A stretch of DNA of 64,000 nt from Plut-88900 sp965116945 (GCA_965116945.1 OZ220734.1:930001-994000); one strand, 5' to 3'; shown: positions 41,977-52,651, counted from the stretch's first letter. Made by a program: numbers and translations. Notes: a model not told the origin generated them from the letters alone.

Positions 41977-42420
41977 ATGCCCGACGTCAAACCCATCCCC
42001 GACGGCTATTCAGTCATCACACCCTACCTCATAGTCGATGATGCAGCCGGGTTCCTGGACTTTCTCGCGAAGGCGTTCGGGGCGGAGGAGAGGCTGCGCA
42101 TCCCGATGCCCGGCGGCACCATTGGCCATGCGGAGGTGGAGATAAACGGAGCGGTGCTGATGGTGAGCGACGTGGCGGGCACCGACTTCCAGCCGACCAG
42201 GTCCCTGATACATCACTTTGTCGAGGACGTTGATTCCGCCTACAAACGGGCCATCGAAGCGGGGGCCACGGCCATCGCCGAGCCGGAGACCCAATTCTAC
42301 GGAGACCGCATGGCCCACGTGCTAGATCCGTCCGGCAACCGTTGGGTGCTGTCAACCCACGTTGAGGACGTGGACATGGACGAGGTGATGAAGGCTATCG
42401 AGGGGATGGGGGAGGGGTAG
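41977..42420 (+). CDS. VOC family protein (PhnB/glyoxalase-like)
   Basis: A 147-residue vicinal-oxygen-chelate fold protein. IPDGYSVITPYLIVDDAAGFLDFLAKAFGAEE at the start, GHAEVEINGAVLMVSD in the middle and YGDRMAHVLDPSGNRWVLSTH at the end match the PhnB-like subgroup. These proteins bind a metal in a beta-sheet cup; the activity of this one is unknown. AAGGAG precedes the ATG. Confidence 0.88.
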   Translation: MPDVKPIPDGYSVITPYLIVDDAAGFLDFLAKAFGAEERLRIPMPGGTIGHAEVEINGAVLMVSDVAGTDFQPTRSLIHHFVEDVDSAYKRAIEAGATAIAEPETQFYGDRMAHVLDPSGNRWVLSTHVEDVDMDEVMKAIEGMGEG

Positions 42421-42511
42421 GTCCTAGGCGGCGAGTTTGGCCACGGTTGGACACCGACACCCTGGAAACCTAGAATAAGCACCAACTTTACAGGGGAGGA
42501 AGGGTGAAATT

Positions 42512-42955
42512 ATGGCTGGTGGGCCTCAGGTACACGCAATAAACATTTCGAAAAGTCACTTTGGGGATATGGAGTCGAGGAGCAATGCCAATGTGATCGA
42601 AGACCTGGGTATTGAGGGGGACCGGTATGCCATCAAGCGCGGGTACAACCGGGCCAAGAGACAGGTGCTCATGATGGACAAGGAGACAATCGATCTCCTT
42701 GGCCTGAACCCCGGAACAGTGCGCGAGAATATCACGACCGAGGGTTTCGACATCTACTCGCTGGAGCCGGGGCAGAAGGTGCGCATCGGCGCGGAGGTGG
42801 AGTTGGAGATTACGGAGCTGTGCAATCCGTGTGAGCGGATGGATGCGGTGAGGCCGGGCCTGAAGGACGAGCTGGAGGGGCGTCGTGGGATGCTGACTCG
42901 GGTGGCGAAGGGTGGAGATATTGCGGTTGGGGATGGGATCTCGGTAGTGCGTTAA
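42512..42955 (+). CDS. MOSC domain protein
   Basis: A 147-residue stand-alone MOSC (molybdenum cofactor sulfurase C-terminal) domain. The pattern begins VHAINISK..., continues LGIEGDRYA and MMDKETIDLL, and carries the conserved Cys region ELCNPCERMDAVRPGLKDEL before RRGMLTRV. Such proteins are thought to carry sulfur for metal cofactors; its partner is unknown. The molybdenum enzymes lie about 10 kb upstream. GGGGAGGAAGGG precedes the ATG. Confidence 0.88.
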   Translation: MAGGPQVHAINISKSHFGDMESRSNANVIEDLGIEGDRYAIKRGYNRAKRQVLMMDKETIDLLGLNPGTVRENITTEGFDIYSLEPGQKVRIGAEVELEITELCNPCERMDAVRPGLKDELEGRRGMLTRVAKGGDIAVGDGISVVR

Positions 42956-42975
42956 TCGAATTATCCTCACCGTAC

Positions 42976-43020
42976 CCCGGCTCACCCTTCGAGTCGCCTC
43001 GGGATGAGTGGTCTCGCCCC
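42976..43020. repeat. REP-like intergenic palindrome, copy 7
   Basis: CCCGGCTCACCCTTCGAGTCG followed by CCTCGGGATGAGTGGTCTCGCCCC, between two convergent genes. Confidence 0.55.
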
Positions 43021-43059
43021 TCAGGGTAACCACAAGGGATTGCCCCTGCAGCGAACGGA

Positions 43060-45261
43060 CTAGGGGAGTTTTTCCAGGGGGGCGTAGCTGAGGAGGAGTT
43101 TCTTTATGCCGTGGGAGCCCTTGAAGGCTACGGTGACCAGGAGGTCCTCCCCCGACTCCGTGCATGAAACCACTATTCCTTCGCCGAAGGCCCCGTGCTG
43201 CACGTGGTCGCCGGCGGAGAAAAGGGCTTGTTGCTTGGCCTTCGGTTTGGGCGATGACCACCACAGGTCGTCGGCGCGGGCCTGGTAGCCCCTGGGGTTC
43301 TGGGAGAAGCTGGCGGTCAGGCCCCGGGGTATGGCCTCGAGGAAGCGGGAGGGCGGGTTGACGTTACTGGAGCCCATCATGTTGCGCCGGAAGGCCCTGA
43401 CGAGATAGAGGCGCTCCTTGGCCCGGGTCATTCCCACGTAGCACAGCCGGCGCTCCTCTTCCATCTGGTCGGGATCGTCGATGGAGCGGCGATGGGGCAA
43501 AAGGCCCTCCTCCATGCCGACGAGGAAGACTGCCGGGTACTCGAGGCCCTTGGCCTGGTGCAGGGTGATGAGGGTGACTGCATTCGCTCGTGCGTCGATA
43601 TCGTCGGTGTCAGAGACGAGGGCAACGCCGTCGAGGAGAGCGGTGAGGGCTTCGTCGGGTTCCATGCCCAGGTATTCGGAGGCTACGGATCGGAGCTCCA
43701 TCACGTTCTCCCAGCGGTCTTCGCCGCGGTCTTCAGACTCCAGGAGGGCCTCCCGGTAGCCCGAGCGTTCGGCGACCAAGCTTAACAGCTGTGGCACTTC
43801 CCGGCCTTTTCCGTCCTCAATGAGACCGTTAAGCATGTGAAGGAAGGAAGTCAACGCGCGGCGGGGGCCTGAGCCGAAGGGGGGCTCGGGGCCCTGTATG
43901 CCTTCTTCAGGGGGATTGGCGAGGAGCTGGAGGGCGGTGTAGGGGGGTATGCCAAGCTGCTCGGCCCACATGAACAGGCCGTCGACTGTCTTCTGCCCGA
44001 TGCTCCGCTTGGGGACATTGATTATCCGGCGAAGGCTGACGGTATCGTAGGGGTTGTGGACTAGGCGGAGGTAGGCGACTACGTCCTTGACTTCCCGGCG
44101 CTCGTAGAACCGGGTCCCCCCGACCAACCTGTAGGGAATTCCGTAGCGCATGAAAGACTCTTCCAGGACCCGGGACTGGGCGTTGGTGCGGTACATGACG
44201 GCGATGTCGCCGGGGGCGTAATTGTCGTCGCGCTGGAGGCGTTCGACTTCCCGGGCGACGGTCTGGGCCTCGTCCTGCTCGTTATATGCCTCGGACACGG
44301 TTATGGGGACGCCGAGGCCCTTGTCGGTCCAGAGGCTCTTCTCCTTGCGCTGGCGATTGCCCGCGATGACGTGGTGGGCGGAGTCCAGGATAGTCTGGGT
44401 GGACCGGTAGTTCTGCTCCAGGAATATGGTCTTGGCCCTGGGGAAGTCCTTTTCGAAGCTGAGGATGTTCCGGATGTCGGCGTGACGCCACGAATAGATG
44501 GACTGGTCCGGGTCGCCAACTACGCAGATGTTGTTGTGCTGGCTGGCCAGCTGACGCGCAAGGCGGTATTGGACTACGTTGGTGTCCTGGAATTCGTCGA
44601 CTAGCAGGTATCGGTACCGGTTGGCGTACCTTTCCAGGGTGTCGGGGGAGCGGTCGAAGAGTTGGACGGCCTTGAGGAGGAGATCATCAAAGTCGACGCC
44701 GTTGTTGCCTTCCAGGATGGCCTGGTAGCGCTGGAAGACCCGACCCACGACCTCGTCGAAGTAGCTGTGGACGTGAAGGCGGTGGGACTCGGCGTCGATC
44801 ATCTGACTCTTGTTGGCGGAGATTGCGGAGGAGATGGAGCGTGGAGGGAAGTTGCGGGTGTCGACGTTGATGTCCTGCATGGCCTCCTTGATGATGGAGT
44901 TCTTGTCGTCCTCGTCGTAGATGACTAGGTTGCGGTCGAGGCCAATGGGCTCGCCGTCTGTGCGGAGGATGCGGACACAAATGGCGTGGAAGGTGCCCAT
45001 GGTGAGGCGCTCGGTCTCCTGCCCCACGAGGTCGAAGACCCGCTCCCGCATTTCCCTAGAGGCCTTGTTGGTGAAGGTGACGGCCATTATGTGGCTGGGG
45101 TAGACGCCGACGACCTGCATGAGATAGGCAATGCGGTGGGTAATTACACGCGTCTTGCCGCTGCCCGGCCCGGCGAGGATGAGGAGGGGACCGTCGATGG
45201 TTTCGACGGCTTCGCGCTGGGGCGGGTTGAGTCCTTCGAGGAGGTTTTGTGCGGTGGTCAC
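43060..45261 (-). CDS. ATP-dependent DNA helicase, UvrD/PcrA type
   Basis: A 733-residue superfamily 1A helicase for repair and replication. LNPPQREAVETIDGPLLILAGPGSGKTRVITHRIA holds the Q motif and Walker A. LLVDEFQDTNVVQYRLARQL is motif II, GDPDQSIYSWRHADIRNI motif III, EQNYRST motif IV, and VTLITLHQAKGLEYPAVFLVGMEEGLLPHRR motif V. A C-terminal tail (GDHVQHGAFGEGIVVSC) is the PcrA-type Tudor-like module that contacts RNA polymerase in relatives. The GTG start follows TATAAT by 6 bases, with no leader. The gene diverges from the lipoprotein gene. Confidence 0.95.
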   Translation of the reverse strand: MTTAQNLLEGLNPPQREAVETIDGPLLILAGPGSGKTRVITHRIAYLMQVVGVYPSHIMAVTFTNKASREMRERVFDLVGQETERLTMGTFHAICVRILRTDGEPIGLDRNLVIYDEDDKNSIIKEAMQDINVDTRNFPPRSISSAISANKSQMIDAESHRLHVHSYFDEVVGRVFQRYQAILEGNNGVDFDDLLLKAVQLFDRSPDTLERYANRYRYLLVDEFQDTNVVQYRLARQLASQHNNICVVGDPDQSIYSWRHADIRNILSFEKDFPRAKTIFLEQNYRSTQTILDSAHHVIAGNRQRKEKSLWTDKGLGVPITVSEAYNEQDEAQTVAREVERLQRDDNYAPGDIAVMYRTNAQSRVLEESFMRYGIPYRLVGGTRFYERREVKDVVAYLRLVHNPYDTVSLRRIINVPKRSIGQKTVDGLFMWAEQLGIPPYTALQLLANPPEEGIQGPEPPFGSGPRRALTSFLHMLNGLIEDGKGREVPQLLSLVAERSGYREALLESEDRGEDRWENVMELRSVASEYLGMEPDEALTALLDGVALVSDTDDIDARANAVTLITLHQAKGLEYPAVFLVGMEEGLLPHRRSIDDPDQMEEERRLCYVGMTRAKERLYLVRAFRRNMMGSSNVNPPSRFLEAIPRGLTASFSQNPRGYQARADDLWWSSPKPKAKQQALFSAGDHVQHGAFGEGIVVSCTESGEDLLVTVAFKGSHGIKKLLLSYAPLEKLP

Positions 45262-45267
45262 GGGTCG

Positions 45268-45273
45268 ATTATA
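45268..45273 (-). promoter_or_regulatory. -10 box for the helicase gene, leaderless spacing
   Basis: A perfect TATAAT on the minus strand, followed by CGACCC and the GTG start. The -35 is not obvious. Confidence 0.5.
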
Positions 45274-45312
45274 GCAATCGAGGTGGGGGAAGGGGTGTGG
45301 TAGGGTGGGGTG

Positions 45313-46533
45313 ATGAAAGGCGTGACGCTCGTTGTTGTTCTGACCCTGGCCCTCTTATTGGCCGCCTGTAAAGCTGCGACGCCTAGCACGACGCCTGATG
45401 CCACTGCAACTCTTGTCCCGACTCCAACTTCCGCTCTGAATCCACCCCCAACATCCACCTCACCCCCGACGTCAGTGCCTACTCCGACAATGGCGCCCAC
45501 ACGACTGATCGCTTCCCACATTGTCGAATCTGCGATCCAGAATCTGCGGGACCAGGCATCTTTTCATGTGTCGGCGATGATCGAGACCAGCACGGTGACG
45601 ACCACCATCGAGGCGGACGTCGAGCCCCCCAACAGGGGGTACGTGCGCGAGCAATGGGTCAGTGGGTTGGCCAAGAATGTCGACGAGTTTCTCTTTAATG
45701 ACGACTACCGCTATTCACGCCCGCCGAACTTTAAGGTCTGGTTCGACTACAGCGCGACGACCTGGTCTCGCAGGACAATCCGGGACTTCCCTTATGATCT
45801 GTCCCTGCTAGCCGATGAGGTAGGAGAGCTGACCATAAACGGGACGGAAGTGATCGATGGCGTGAACGCATATCGGGTCACTGGTGCCGCGGAGGGGGGT
45901 CTTGAGGAGGCCTTGGGATTTGATGTCGTAGTTCGTTCAAGGGATGACATCACCGCTATCGAGATGTGGATTAGCCTCGACGACCTGCTGCCCCTGCGCA
46001 TTGAGGCCCGTTTCGACAGGACCGGAGAGTCTTTCAGCGCGGTCTATTCCGACTTCGGGGCGGCAGTCGACCTTTCTGCGCCCGAGGTCCTGGACCTGGA
46101 CTACCTGCAGCGACTGCTGGACGGCACCCTGGACCCGAAGGGAAAGGGCCTCATGGTACGGGCGTTCCCGCCAGAAGGGCAAGAATGTGTGGAAGGGGAG
46201 ATTGGTGCGGACCCCTATGAGGAGCTGGTCTCGGGGAATACAGATCTTGATGGTGTCCTGTTGTGGGTACTTGACTACTGCGAATGGGAGGTATTCTCCT
46301 TCTCGGACAATTTTGCCAGGAGCGGCCTCGGTGAAGCCCTGTACAGCCTGGACCTGACCGCTCTGAACATTCGACGCGGGGACATGACCGGTGACCTGGC
46401 GCAGTGTGTGAGGCGAGCCGTTGGCCTGGAACCGCTGTTCGAGGTCGGGTGGGGGGAGCGTGCCCCGACCCCCGAGGAAATAGCGGGCGCCGACGCATGC
46501 AATGTCGCGGCCGAGGAGGAAGAGGTCTACTAG
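45313..46533 (+). CDS. Lipoprotein, LppX/LprAFG-like, paralog 1
   Basis: A lipoprotein signal ends in LLAAC (Cys19), and a Thr/Pro-rich linker of about 45 residues follows. The folded part resembles the LolA/LppX-type half-barrel that carries lipids in other bacteria: FHVSAMIETSTVTTTIEADV, VWFDYSATTWSRRTIRDFPYDLSLL and GVNAYRVTGAAEG. The last 140 residues hold four Cys. The next gene is a paralog with the same FPYDL and (D/K)LLPL.IEAR blocks. Function is unproven. Confidence 0.7.
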   Translation: MKGVTLVVVLTLALLLAACKAATPSTTPDATATLVPTPTSALNPPPTSTSPPTSVPTPTMAPTRLIASHIVESAIQNLRDQASFHVSAMIETSTVTTTIEADVEPPNRGYVREQWVSGLAKNVDEFLFNDDYRYSRPPNFKVWFDYSATTWSRRTIRDFPYDLSLLADEVGELTINGTEVIDGVNAYRVTGAAEGGLEEALGFDVVVRSRDDITAIEMWISLDDLLPLRIEARFDRTGESFSAVYSDFGAAVDLSAPEVLDLDYLQRLLDGTLDPKGKGLMVRAFPPEGQECVEGEIGADPYEELVSGNTDLDGVLLWVLDYCEWEVFSFSDNFARSGLGEALYSLDLTALNIRRGDMTGDLAQCVRRAVGLEPLFEVGWGERAPTPEEIAGADACNVAAEEEEVY

Positions 46534-46557
46534 CGGGTCCTGTCGGCTGGTATTACT

Positions 46558-47487
46558 GTGCCACGGTTGAGACGAGCATGGCTTCTGATCGCCTGCGTTC
46601 TGGTGCTGGGCGGGATGGGATGTGAGGCCCTGCTCCAAACGCCCACCGCGCCTTCCCAGGAAGAACCCGCTTCCGTATCGGATGCCGACCCTGATGATGC
46701 GCATTCGTTAGTTACGGCGGTCGAGGAAAACCTGAGGGACGTCTCGTCCTTCCGCCTTACGGTTACTGCTGAGGGGTCGGGTTCCGGGGCTCGGGCAGAA
46801 TCCGATGTCCTTCCATTCGGGGGTGGGCGCCTGGTGATCGAAGTCCTACTGGATGCTTACGATGACGTTGAAATCGAGGTAATTCAGTCAGGAGATGCAC
46901 AATACGTTCTTTATCCCGGCTTCCAGTCCTGGTTCGACCTTGGTGAGGTGCCGGTGCACCCCAATTCGAACCTGAAGAGCTTCCCATACGACCTGGGAGG
47001 GGTTCGGGAGTCGGCGGAGAGCTTCGAAGTGCTGGGAGAAGGCATTGTTAGTGGCCTAGACGCCTTTAGAATCATCGTGAGGGGGACGGGAGATTTCAGG
47101 GAGGCAGCCGGGTTCCCGCCGGGCGTGGGCGAGGCGGAGTTGATGATGTGGATAAGCAAGGTCGACCTGCTCCCGCTGGGAATCGAGGCACGGGTAAAGG
47201 ACCCGGATGTCTTGTTCACTTCGGTCTACTCGGACTACGACAGTAATGCGGGAGTCCCGGCGCCGGAGAATGTAGTTCACGTCGGGTTGATGGATGGGCT
47301 GCTGGAGGGAGCCCTGAGCCCCGAACAGCTGGGCCAGGTCGTGCGGGCGCTGCCGGTGTCGGGCCAGAAGTGCATCGAGGCGGAGATAGGGACGGAAGAG
47401 TACCGGGTGGTGATCGGGGGTGACAGCGAGGCGGACATCCCGGTGTTGAACGCATTCAACAAGTGCCGGGGGGAGATCTTTCCGTGA
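46558..47487 (+). CDS. Lipoprotein, LppX/LprAFG-like, paralog 2
   Basis: A 309-residue lipoprotein with a GMGC lipobox (Cys22) and a short acidic linker. SSFRLTVTAEGSGSGARAES, SWFDLGEVPVHPNSNLKSFPYDLGGV and GLDAFRIIVRGTGDFREAAG align with the preceding gene, and both share MWIS(L/K)DLLPL.IEAR near the middle. It likely arose by tandem duplication. The GTG start is 24 bases after paralog 1. The C-terminal part is shorter and lacks most of its neighbour's Cys. Possible lipid or hydrophobic ligand carrier. Confidence 0.7.
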   Translation: MPRLRRAWLLIACVLVLGGMGCEALLQTPTAPSQEEPASVSDADPDDAHSLVTAVEENLRDVSSFRLTVTAEGSGSGARAESDVLPFGGGRLVIEVLLDAYDDVEIEVIQSGDAQYVLYPGFQSWFDLGEVPVHPNSNLKSFPYDLGGVRESAESFEVLGEGIVSGLDAFRIIVRGTGDFREAAGFPPGVGEAELMMWISKVDLLPLGIEARVKDPDVLFTSVYSDYDSNAGVPAPENVVHVGLMDGLLEGALSPEQLGQVVRALPVSGQKCIEAEIGTEEYRVVIGGDSEADIPVLNAFNKCRGEIFP

Positions 47488-47504
47488 GGGGAAGCGACTC
47501 TGCC

Positions 47505-47560
47505 CCTTCCGTTCTTGAGACCCTTTTACTTCGCTCAGGGCGAACGGAAGGCCCCGCCCC
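47505..47560. repeat. REP-like intergenic palindrome, copy 8
   Basis: CTTCCGTTCTTGAGACCC...GGGCGAACGGAAGGCC: ends CTTCCGTTC/GAACGGAAG pair. Longest copy of the family. Confidence 0.55.
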
Positions 47561-47607
47561 AAGGGGCTAGAATAGAGATCGACAGACGAAACACCAGGAG
47601 GAGAAAC

Positions 47608-48006
47608 ATGTCGAAAAGGTCACAAGTAGGGAGTGGAAGGCCGCTGGAGGCGAAGTTCGGGTATTGCCGTGCGATCAGGGTCGATAACCCGACCAGCCAC
47701 ATTTTCATAGCGGGTAACGCGTCGACGGCGGCGGACGGCTCTGTGTTTGCCCCGGGCGATTACTACGAGCAGACGAAGCACATCCTGGGACTTATCAAGG
47801 GATACCTGGAGCAGGCGGGCGGTTCAATGGAGAACGTGGTGAGGACTCGGGTATTCGTAGTGGACGTGCAGAACCATGCGGAAGAGGTCGGGATTGCGCA
47901 CGGGGAGGTATTCGGGGACATCAAGCCGGTATGCACGCTTGTGGGGACGGATGCGCTGGTGCACCCGGACATGGTGGTGGAGATAGATGCGGATGCGGTG
48001 ATTTAG
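47608..48006 (+). CDS. RidA family protein
   Basis: A 132-residue YjgF/RidA-like protein. HIFIAGNASTAADGSVFAPGDYYEQTKHILGLIKGYLEQAGGSMENVVRTRVFV is the family core; the Arg in VVRTRVFV normally binds the carboxylate of enamine substrates. The C-terminal VGTDALVHPDMVVEIDADAV holds the conserved Glu. RidA clears reactive enamines and imines; this branch may differ. AGGAGGAG precedes the ATG. A longer frame upstream runs through a repeat and is not used. Confidence 0.9.
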   Translation: MSKRSQVGSGRPLEAKFGYCRAIRVDNPTSHIFIAGNASTAADGSVFAPGDYYEQTKHILGLIKGYLEQAGGSMENVVRTRVFVVDVQNHAEEVGIAHGEVFGDIKPVCTLVGTDALVHPDMVVEIDADAVI

Positions 48007-48016
48007 GCCCCCCACC

Positions 48017-48056
48017 CTCCGCTCATACTTCGACTTAGCTCAGCATGAGCGGCCCC
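48017..48056. repeat. REP-like intergenic palindrome, copy 9
   Basis: TCCGCTCATACTTCGACTT...CAGCATGAGCGGCCCC, a clear copy between convergent genes. Confidence 0.65.
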
Positions 48057-48132
48057 GCCTCCGGGGAGGGCAGGACGAGACCTGCCCCTACATGGAATTA
48101 GGAGTCAGCTCCTCCCAAACCCTTTGAAAGGG

Positions 48133-48861
48133 CTAGGGGCGGCCGGCGAGGATGTCCAGCAGACGGCGGCTCTGGAAGCGCATGACCCAGATTACACTGG
48201 CTGCGGCGAGTCCGACACTCGCGAAGAGCATCCCCAGACCAACGAACTTAATGGGCTGCAACCATAAGTCCATGGACTCCAGGGTCCCGCGGGTAGAGAG
48301 TAGGGAGTCGCCGGGGACAGCGGGCGTCAGTTCGTTGGCGATGGAATGGTCCCAGTATCCGGAGGCAATAAGCCCTTGTACAACGGCGAGGACGAGGGCC
48401 GCGAACAGTACGGCGAGACCGGTGACGGTGAAGAGGGGGAAGAGTCGGGCGGTGATGGGGGGGCCGGGCAGGATGATGGTGACGCCAAGGGACTGCTGCA
48501 CGGTGGCCCCGGAGACCCGCAGGCTTCCAAGGACGATGTTAAATAGCTGGACAATGCTGGAGACGATCAAGCCCAGCCCCAGGAACATCAGCTCCGGCAG
48601 CCATGCACCGACGGATTCGATGAAGACTTTCTTTTCAACGATGTCGGAGCCGGAGGTAGCAGCTTCACGCTCGGTGAGGGGAACGGCGAAATAGTCGGAG
48701 GCGACCATTCCGTTGACTACACCGAGGATGAAGGCCGAGGTGGTGATGATGAGGCCCATGAAAAGGAGAGGGGCCCAGAAGCGGACGGCAAGGGTCTGGG
48801 CCCGGGTGAAGCCGACGGCCGGTCTTGCGATGGCTTCGGCGGCGCTTTCGAGGGTGGTCAT
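48133..48861 (-). CDS. Four-span membrane protein of unknown function
   Basis: This 242-residue protein has hydrophobic segments around LLFMGLIITTSAFILGVV, LMFLGLGLIVSSIVQLFNIVLG, TVTGLAVLFAALVLAVVQGLIASG and IKFVGLGMLFASVGLAAASVIWVM. It reads as two similar halves: each has a ligand-free loop (FAVPLTE.., ELTPAVPG..) between an LGV/VVQG segment and a W/LP..LGLG segment, suggesting internal duplication. AAGGAAGGA precedes the ATG. The gene upstream on this strand also encodes a membrane protein. No family recognised. Confidence 0.65.
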   Translation of the reverse strand: MTTLESAAEAIARPAVGFTRAQTLAVRFWAPLLFMGLIITTSAFILGVVNGMVASDYFAVPLTEREAATSGSDIVEKKVFIESVGAWLPELMFLGLGLIVSSIVQLFNIVLGSLRVSGATVQQSLGVTIILPGPPITARLFPLFTVTGLAVLFAALVLAVVQGLIASGYWDHSIANELTPAVPGDSLLSTRGTLESMDLWLQPIKFVGLGMLFASVGLAAASVIWVMRFQSRRLLDILAGRP

Positions 48862-48892
48862 AGTCCTTCCTTAATGATTGAAGGCAGGGTTC

Positions 48893-49348
48893 TCAGGACT
48901 CGGCCTCCCGGTCAGGGTCGAGGGGAGCTTCGAAGGCAGATATGCCGTTTTCGGTCGGGTCCAGATTCTCATGGCTTCTGAGTGAGGGAAGTATGAGGGC
49001 GGATACGGTCATTCTGAGTCTGACGGCCGCGACCCAGCGCCATAGGAGAAGGGCTACGCCGGCGAGAATCAGGGCGAGGCCGTTGTAGGGTAAGAGATTG
49101 AGCCATTCCGGGCGAGATTCAAGGGTGGCATGCAATGGGACGGTGGGGTTATCGGGTGACACGTAGGAAAGGGACTCCAGGGAGGAGGAATACACATCGC
49201 TGGCAGTTTCAGACAGGTCTACCCAGAAATAAAAGGCAAGACCGATGACGGCAAGGCCCGTAGTGATGAGGAGAAGGGCGGCTAGGGTCAGGAAAGGGCC
49301 TCGGAAGGCTTCCTTTTCGAGCTTTTCTATGGTGGCCTGGGAGATCAT
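48893..49348 (-). CDS. Two-span membrane protein of unknown function
   Basis: A 151-residue protein with two hydrophobic stretches, LTLAALLLITTGLAVIGLAFYFWV and LLPYNGLALILAGVALLLWRWVAA, separated by a Ser-rich extracytoplasmic loop, and an acidic tail (PLDPDREAES). It lies 31 bases upstream of the four-span membrane protein gene on the same strand, so they may act together. No family recognised. Confidence 0.6.
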   Translation of the reverse strand: MISQATIEKLEKEAFRGPFLTLAALLLITTGLAVIGLAFYFWVDLSETASDVYSSSLESLSYVSPDNPTVPLHATLESRPEWLNLLPYNGLALILAGVALLLWRWVAAVRLRMTVSALILPSLRSHENLDPTENGISAFEAPLDPDREAES

Positions 49349-49448
49349 GGGGATTGGTCCTGAGGGACGTTTAGCCGCAGTGGTGAATTATACGGCTGGG
49401 GGGAAGGGGGTGGGGCGGGCGCGACTATGGGGCATTACGCGGACCCCG

Positions 49449-49488
49449 CCCCGCTCATACTTCGAGAGCCTCAGCATGAGCGGCCCCA
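49449..49488. repeat. REP-like intergenic palindrome, copy 10
   Basis: CCCGCTCATACTTCGAGAGC...CAGCATGAGCGGCCCC. Confidence 0.65.
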
Positions 49489-49505
49489 CACCGCAGGGAA
49501 TAGGG

Positions 49506-50234
49506 CTAGGTGGGGTTGGGTTTGGCACCCCAGTGGAGGGCTACGATGCCCATGTTCATGCGACGGTAGCTGACCTGTTCCAGGCCCGCGTTGCGGAGGA
49601 TTTCGGCGAGGCCATCGGCATCGGGGAAGCGGTCTATGGACTCGGAAAGATAGGAATAGGAGGAGCGGTCGTCGGCGAGGAGATGTCCGAGGAGGGGCAC
49701 GAAGCGGCGCACATAGAGGTTGACGAGAGGCTTGAGGGGGGAACGACCCTTGACGGGGCTGAGTTCCAGTACGGCCACCCGGCCCCCGGGCCGAACGACC
49801 CGCACCATTTCGGCGAGGCATTTTTCGACGTCCTCCACGTTGCGCAGGGCGAAGCTGGAGGTCGCGAAAAGGAAGGAGTCATCGGCGAAGGGGAGGGCGA
49901 GGGCGTCGGCTTCCATGAAGGAGACCGGGCACTCAGTTGAGCGCTCTTTAGCTTTTCGTGAGGCGACCTTCAGCATGGGCCGGGACAGGTCTACGCCCGC
50001 AACCGAGGTGATGTCGGGCTGCTCGCCGAGGATAAAGGCGAGGTCTCCGGTCCCAGTGGCAACGTCCAGACCGGGCCCCTGGCCCTGAGCGGCCGAGGCA
50101 ATGGAGGCAGTGTGCCTCTTCCAACATCGGTGTCTGCCCAGTGTGATTATGGTGTTTAGGATGTCGTAGCGGCGGGCGAGGCGGGAGAACATCCTCTCGA
50201 CATCTCGGGCGGGGGGGCCTTTGGCGATGGGCAT
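49506..50234 (-). CDS. ubiE: Demethylmenaquinone / ubiquinone-type C-methyltransferase
   Basis: A 242-residue SAM-dependent methyltransferase of the MenG/UbiE family. MFSRLARRYDILNTIITLGRHRCWKR is the signature start, LDVATGTGDLAFILGEQP the SAM loop, MEADALALPFADDSFLFATSSFALRNVEDVEKCLAEMVRVVRPGGRVAVLE the substrate region and LGHLLADDRSSYSYLSESIDRFP the C-terminal family block. In a Chloroflexota-like organism the substrate is most likely demethylmenaquinone. No ribosome site is evident; the DUF429 gene ends 5 bases upstream. Confidence 0.93.
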   Translation of the reverse strand: MPIAKGPPARDVERMFSRLARRYDILNTIITLGRHRCWKRHTASIASAAQGQGPGLDVATGTGDLAFILGEQPDITSVAGVDLSRPMLKVASRKAKERSTECPVSFMEADALALPFADDSFLFATSSFALRNVEDVEKCLAEMVRVVRPGGRVAVLELSPVKGRSPLKPLVNLYVRRFVPLLGHLLADDRSSYSYLSESIDRFPDADGLAEILRNAGLEQVSYRRMNMGIVALHWGAKPNPT

Positions 50235-50239
50235 GGTGT

Positions 50240-50848
50240 CTACTGCGCAGGCAGGGGAAGAATAATCTGGATTTCGTCGGGAGGGCCTGCGGCCTCATAT
50301 TCGTCCTTGAGCCAGCATAGCCCGACATAGGCGGCGGTGATGGCGTCGAGTTCATCGTGGACGCGTTTGCGGTCGGGGTCCGGGAAGCGGATGCCGAGTC
50401 CGTAGAGACCTTCAAGCAGGGAGCCCTCCCCACGCTGCTTTCTGGGAAGGCCGAGCCGGTCCTGGGCTGCGCCGGGGTAGACCTCGATCACCTTGATACC
50501 GTCCGATTCCAGGGTCTCGCGGAGGCGGATGGAGCGGAGGGTGAGGTTGACCATGGATGGGAGCAGGGTCCAGAAGGGTCGGTAACCCATGCGGGAGACG
50601 GCCCTGTCGGCCCGACGGACGATTCCGTGGACGGCACAGGGACATGCGGGATCGGCGCAGCAGCGGCCCTTGGGGAGGGCGAGGGGTGAGTCGATGGCTA
50701 TGACGTCGGGCTGCGCTTCGTGGATGGCCTGCAGGATGTCGGCATCGGTCTTCACTACCCGGGACTCGGCTTGGAGGTTCTCATCGATGACGGCCAGCCC
50801 CGACCTCTTGCGCTCGGAGCCTGAAGGGTCGAGGCCAAGGGCGATCAA
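50240..50848 (-). CDS. DUF429 domain protein
   Basis: A 202-residue protein with ALGLDPSGSERKRSGLAVID at the start and DVIAIDSPLALPKG, then RMGYRPFWTLLPSM and VIEVYPGAAQDRLGL, as in DUF429, an RNase H-like fold family of unknown function. The Cys cluster CCADPACPCAVHG may bind a metal. DELDAITAAYVGLCW near the end carries the last acidic residues. The start is TTG after GAGGT. It forms a unit with the menG/ubiE-like gene. Confidence 0.85.
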   Translation of the reverse strand: MIALGLDPSGSERKRSGLAVIDENLQAESRVVKTDADILQAIHEAQPDVIAIDSPLALPKGRCCADPACPCAVHGIVRRADRAVSRMGYRPFWTLLPSMVNLTLRSIRLRETLESDGIKVIEVYPGAAQDRLGLPRKQRGEGSLLEGLYGLGIRFPDPDRKRVHDELDAITAAYVGLCWLKDEYEAAGPPDEIQIILPLPAQ

Positions 50849-50902
50849 GGGCGACCTCGGATGTCGGGGGCTGCCGGGAGTTGAGCGCTCGGGACTCGGG
50901 TG

Positions 50903-52651
<1,749 letters not shown>

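Noticed and set aside
47515..47607. N-terminal extension of the RidA protein
   Set aside because: The extension is translated from a REP-like repeat, and AGGAGGAG marks the ATG at 47608.
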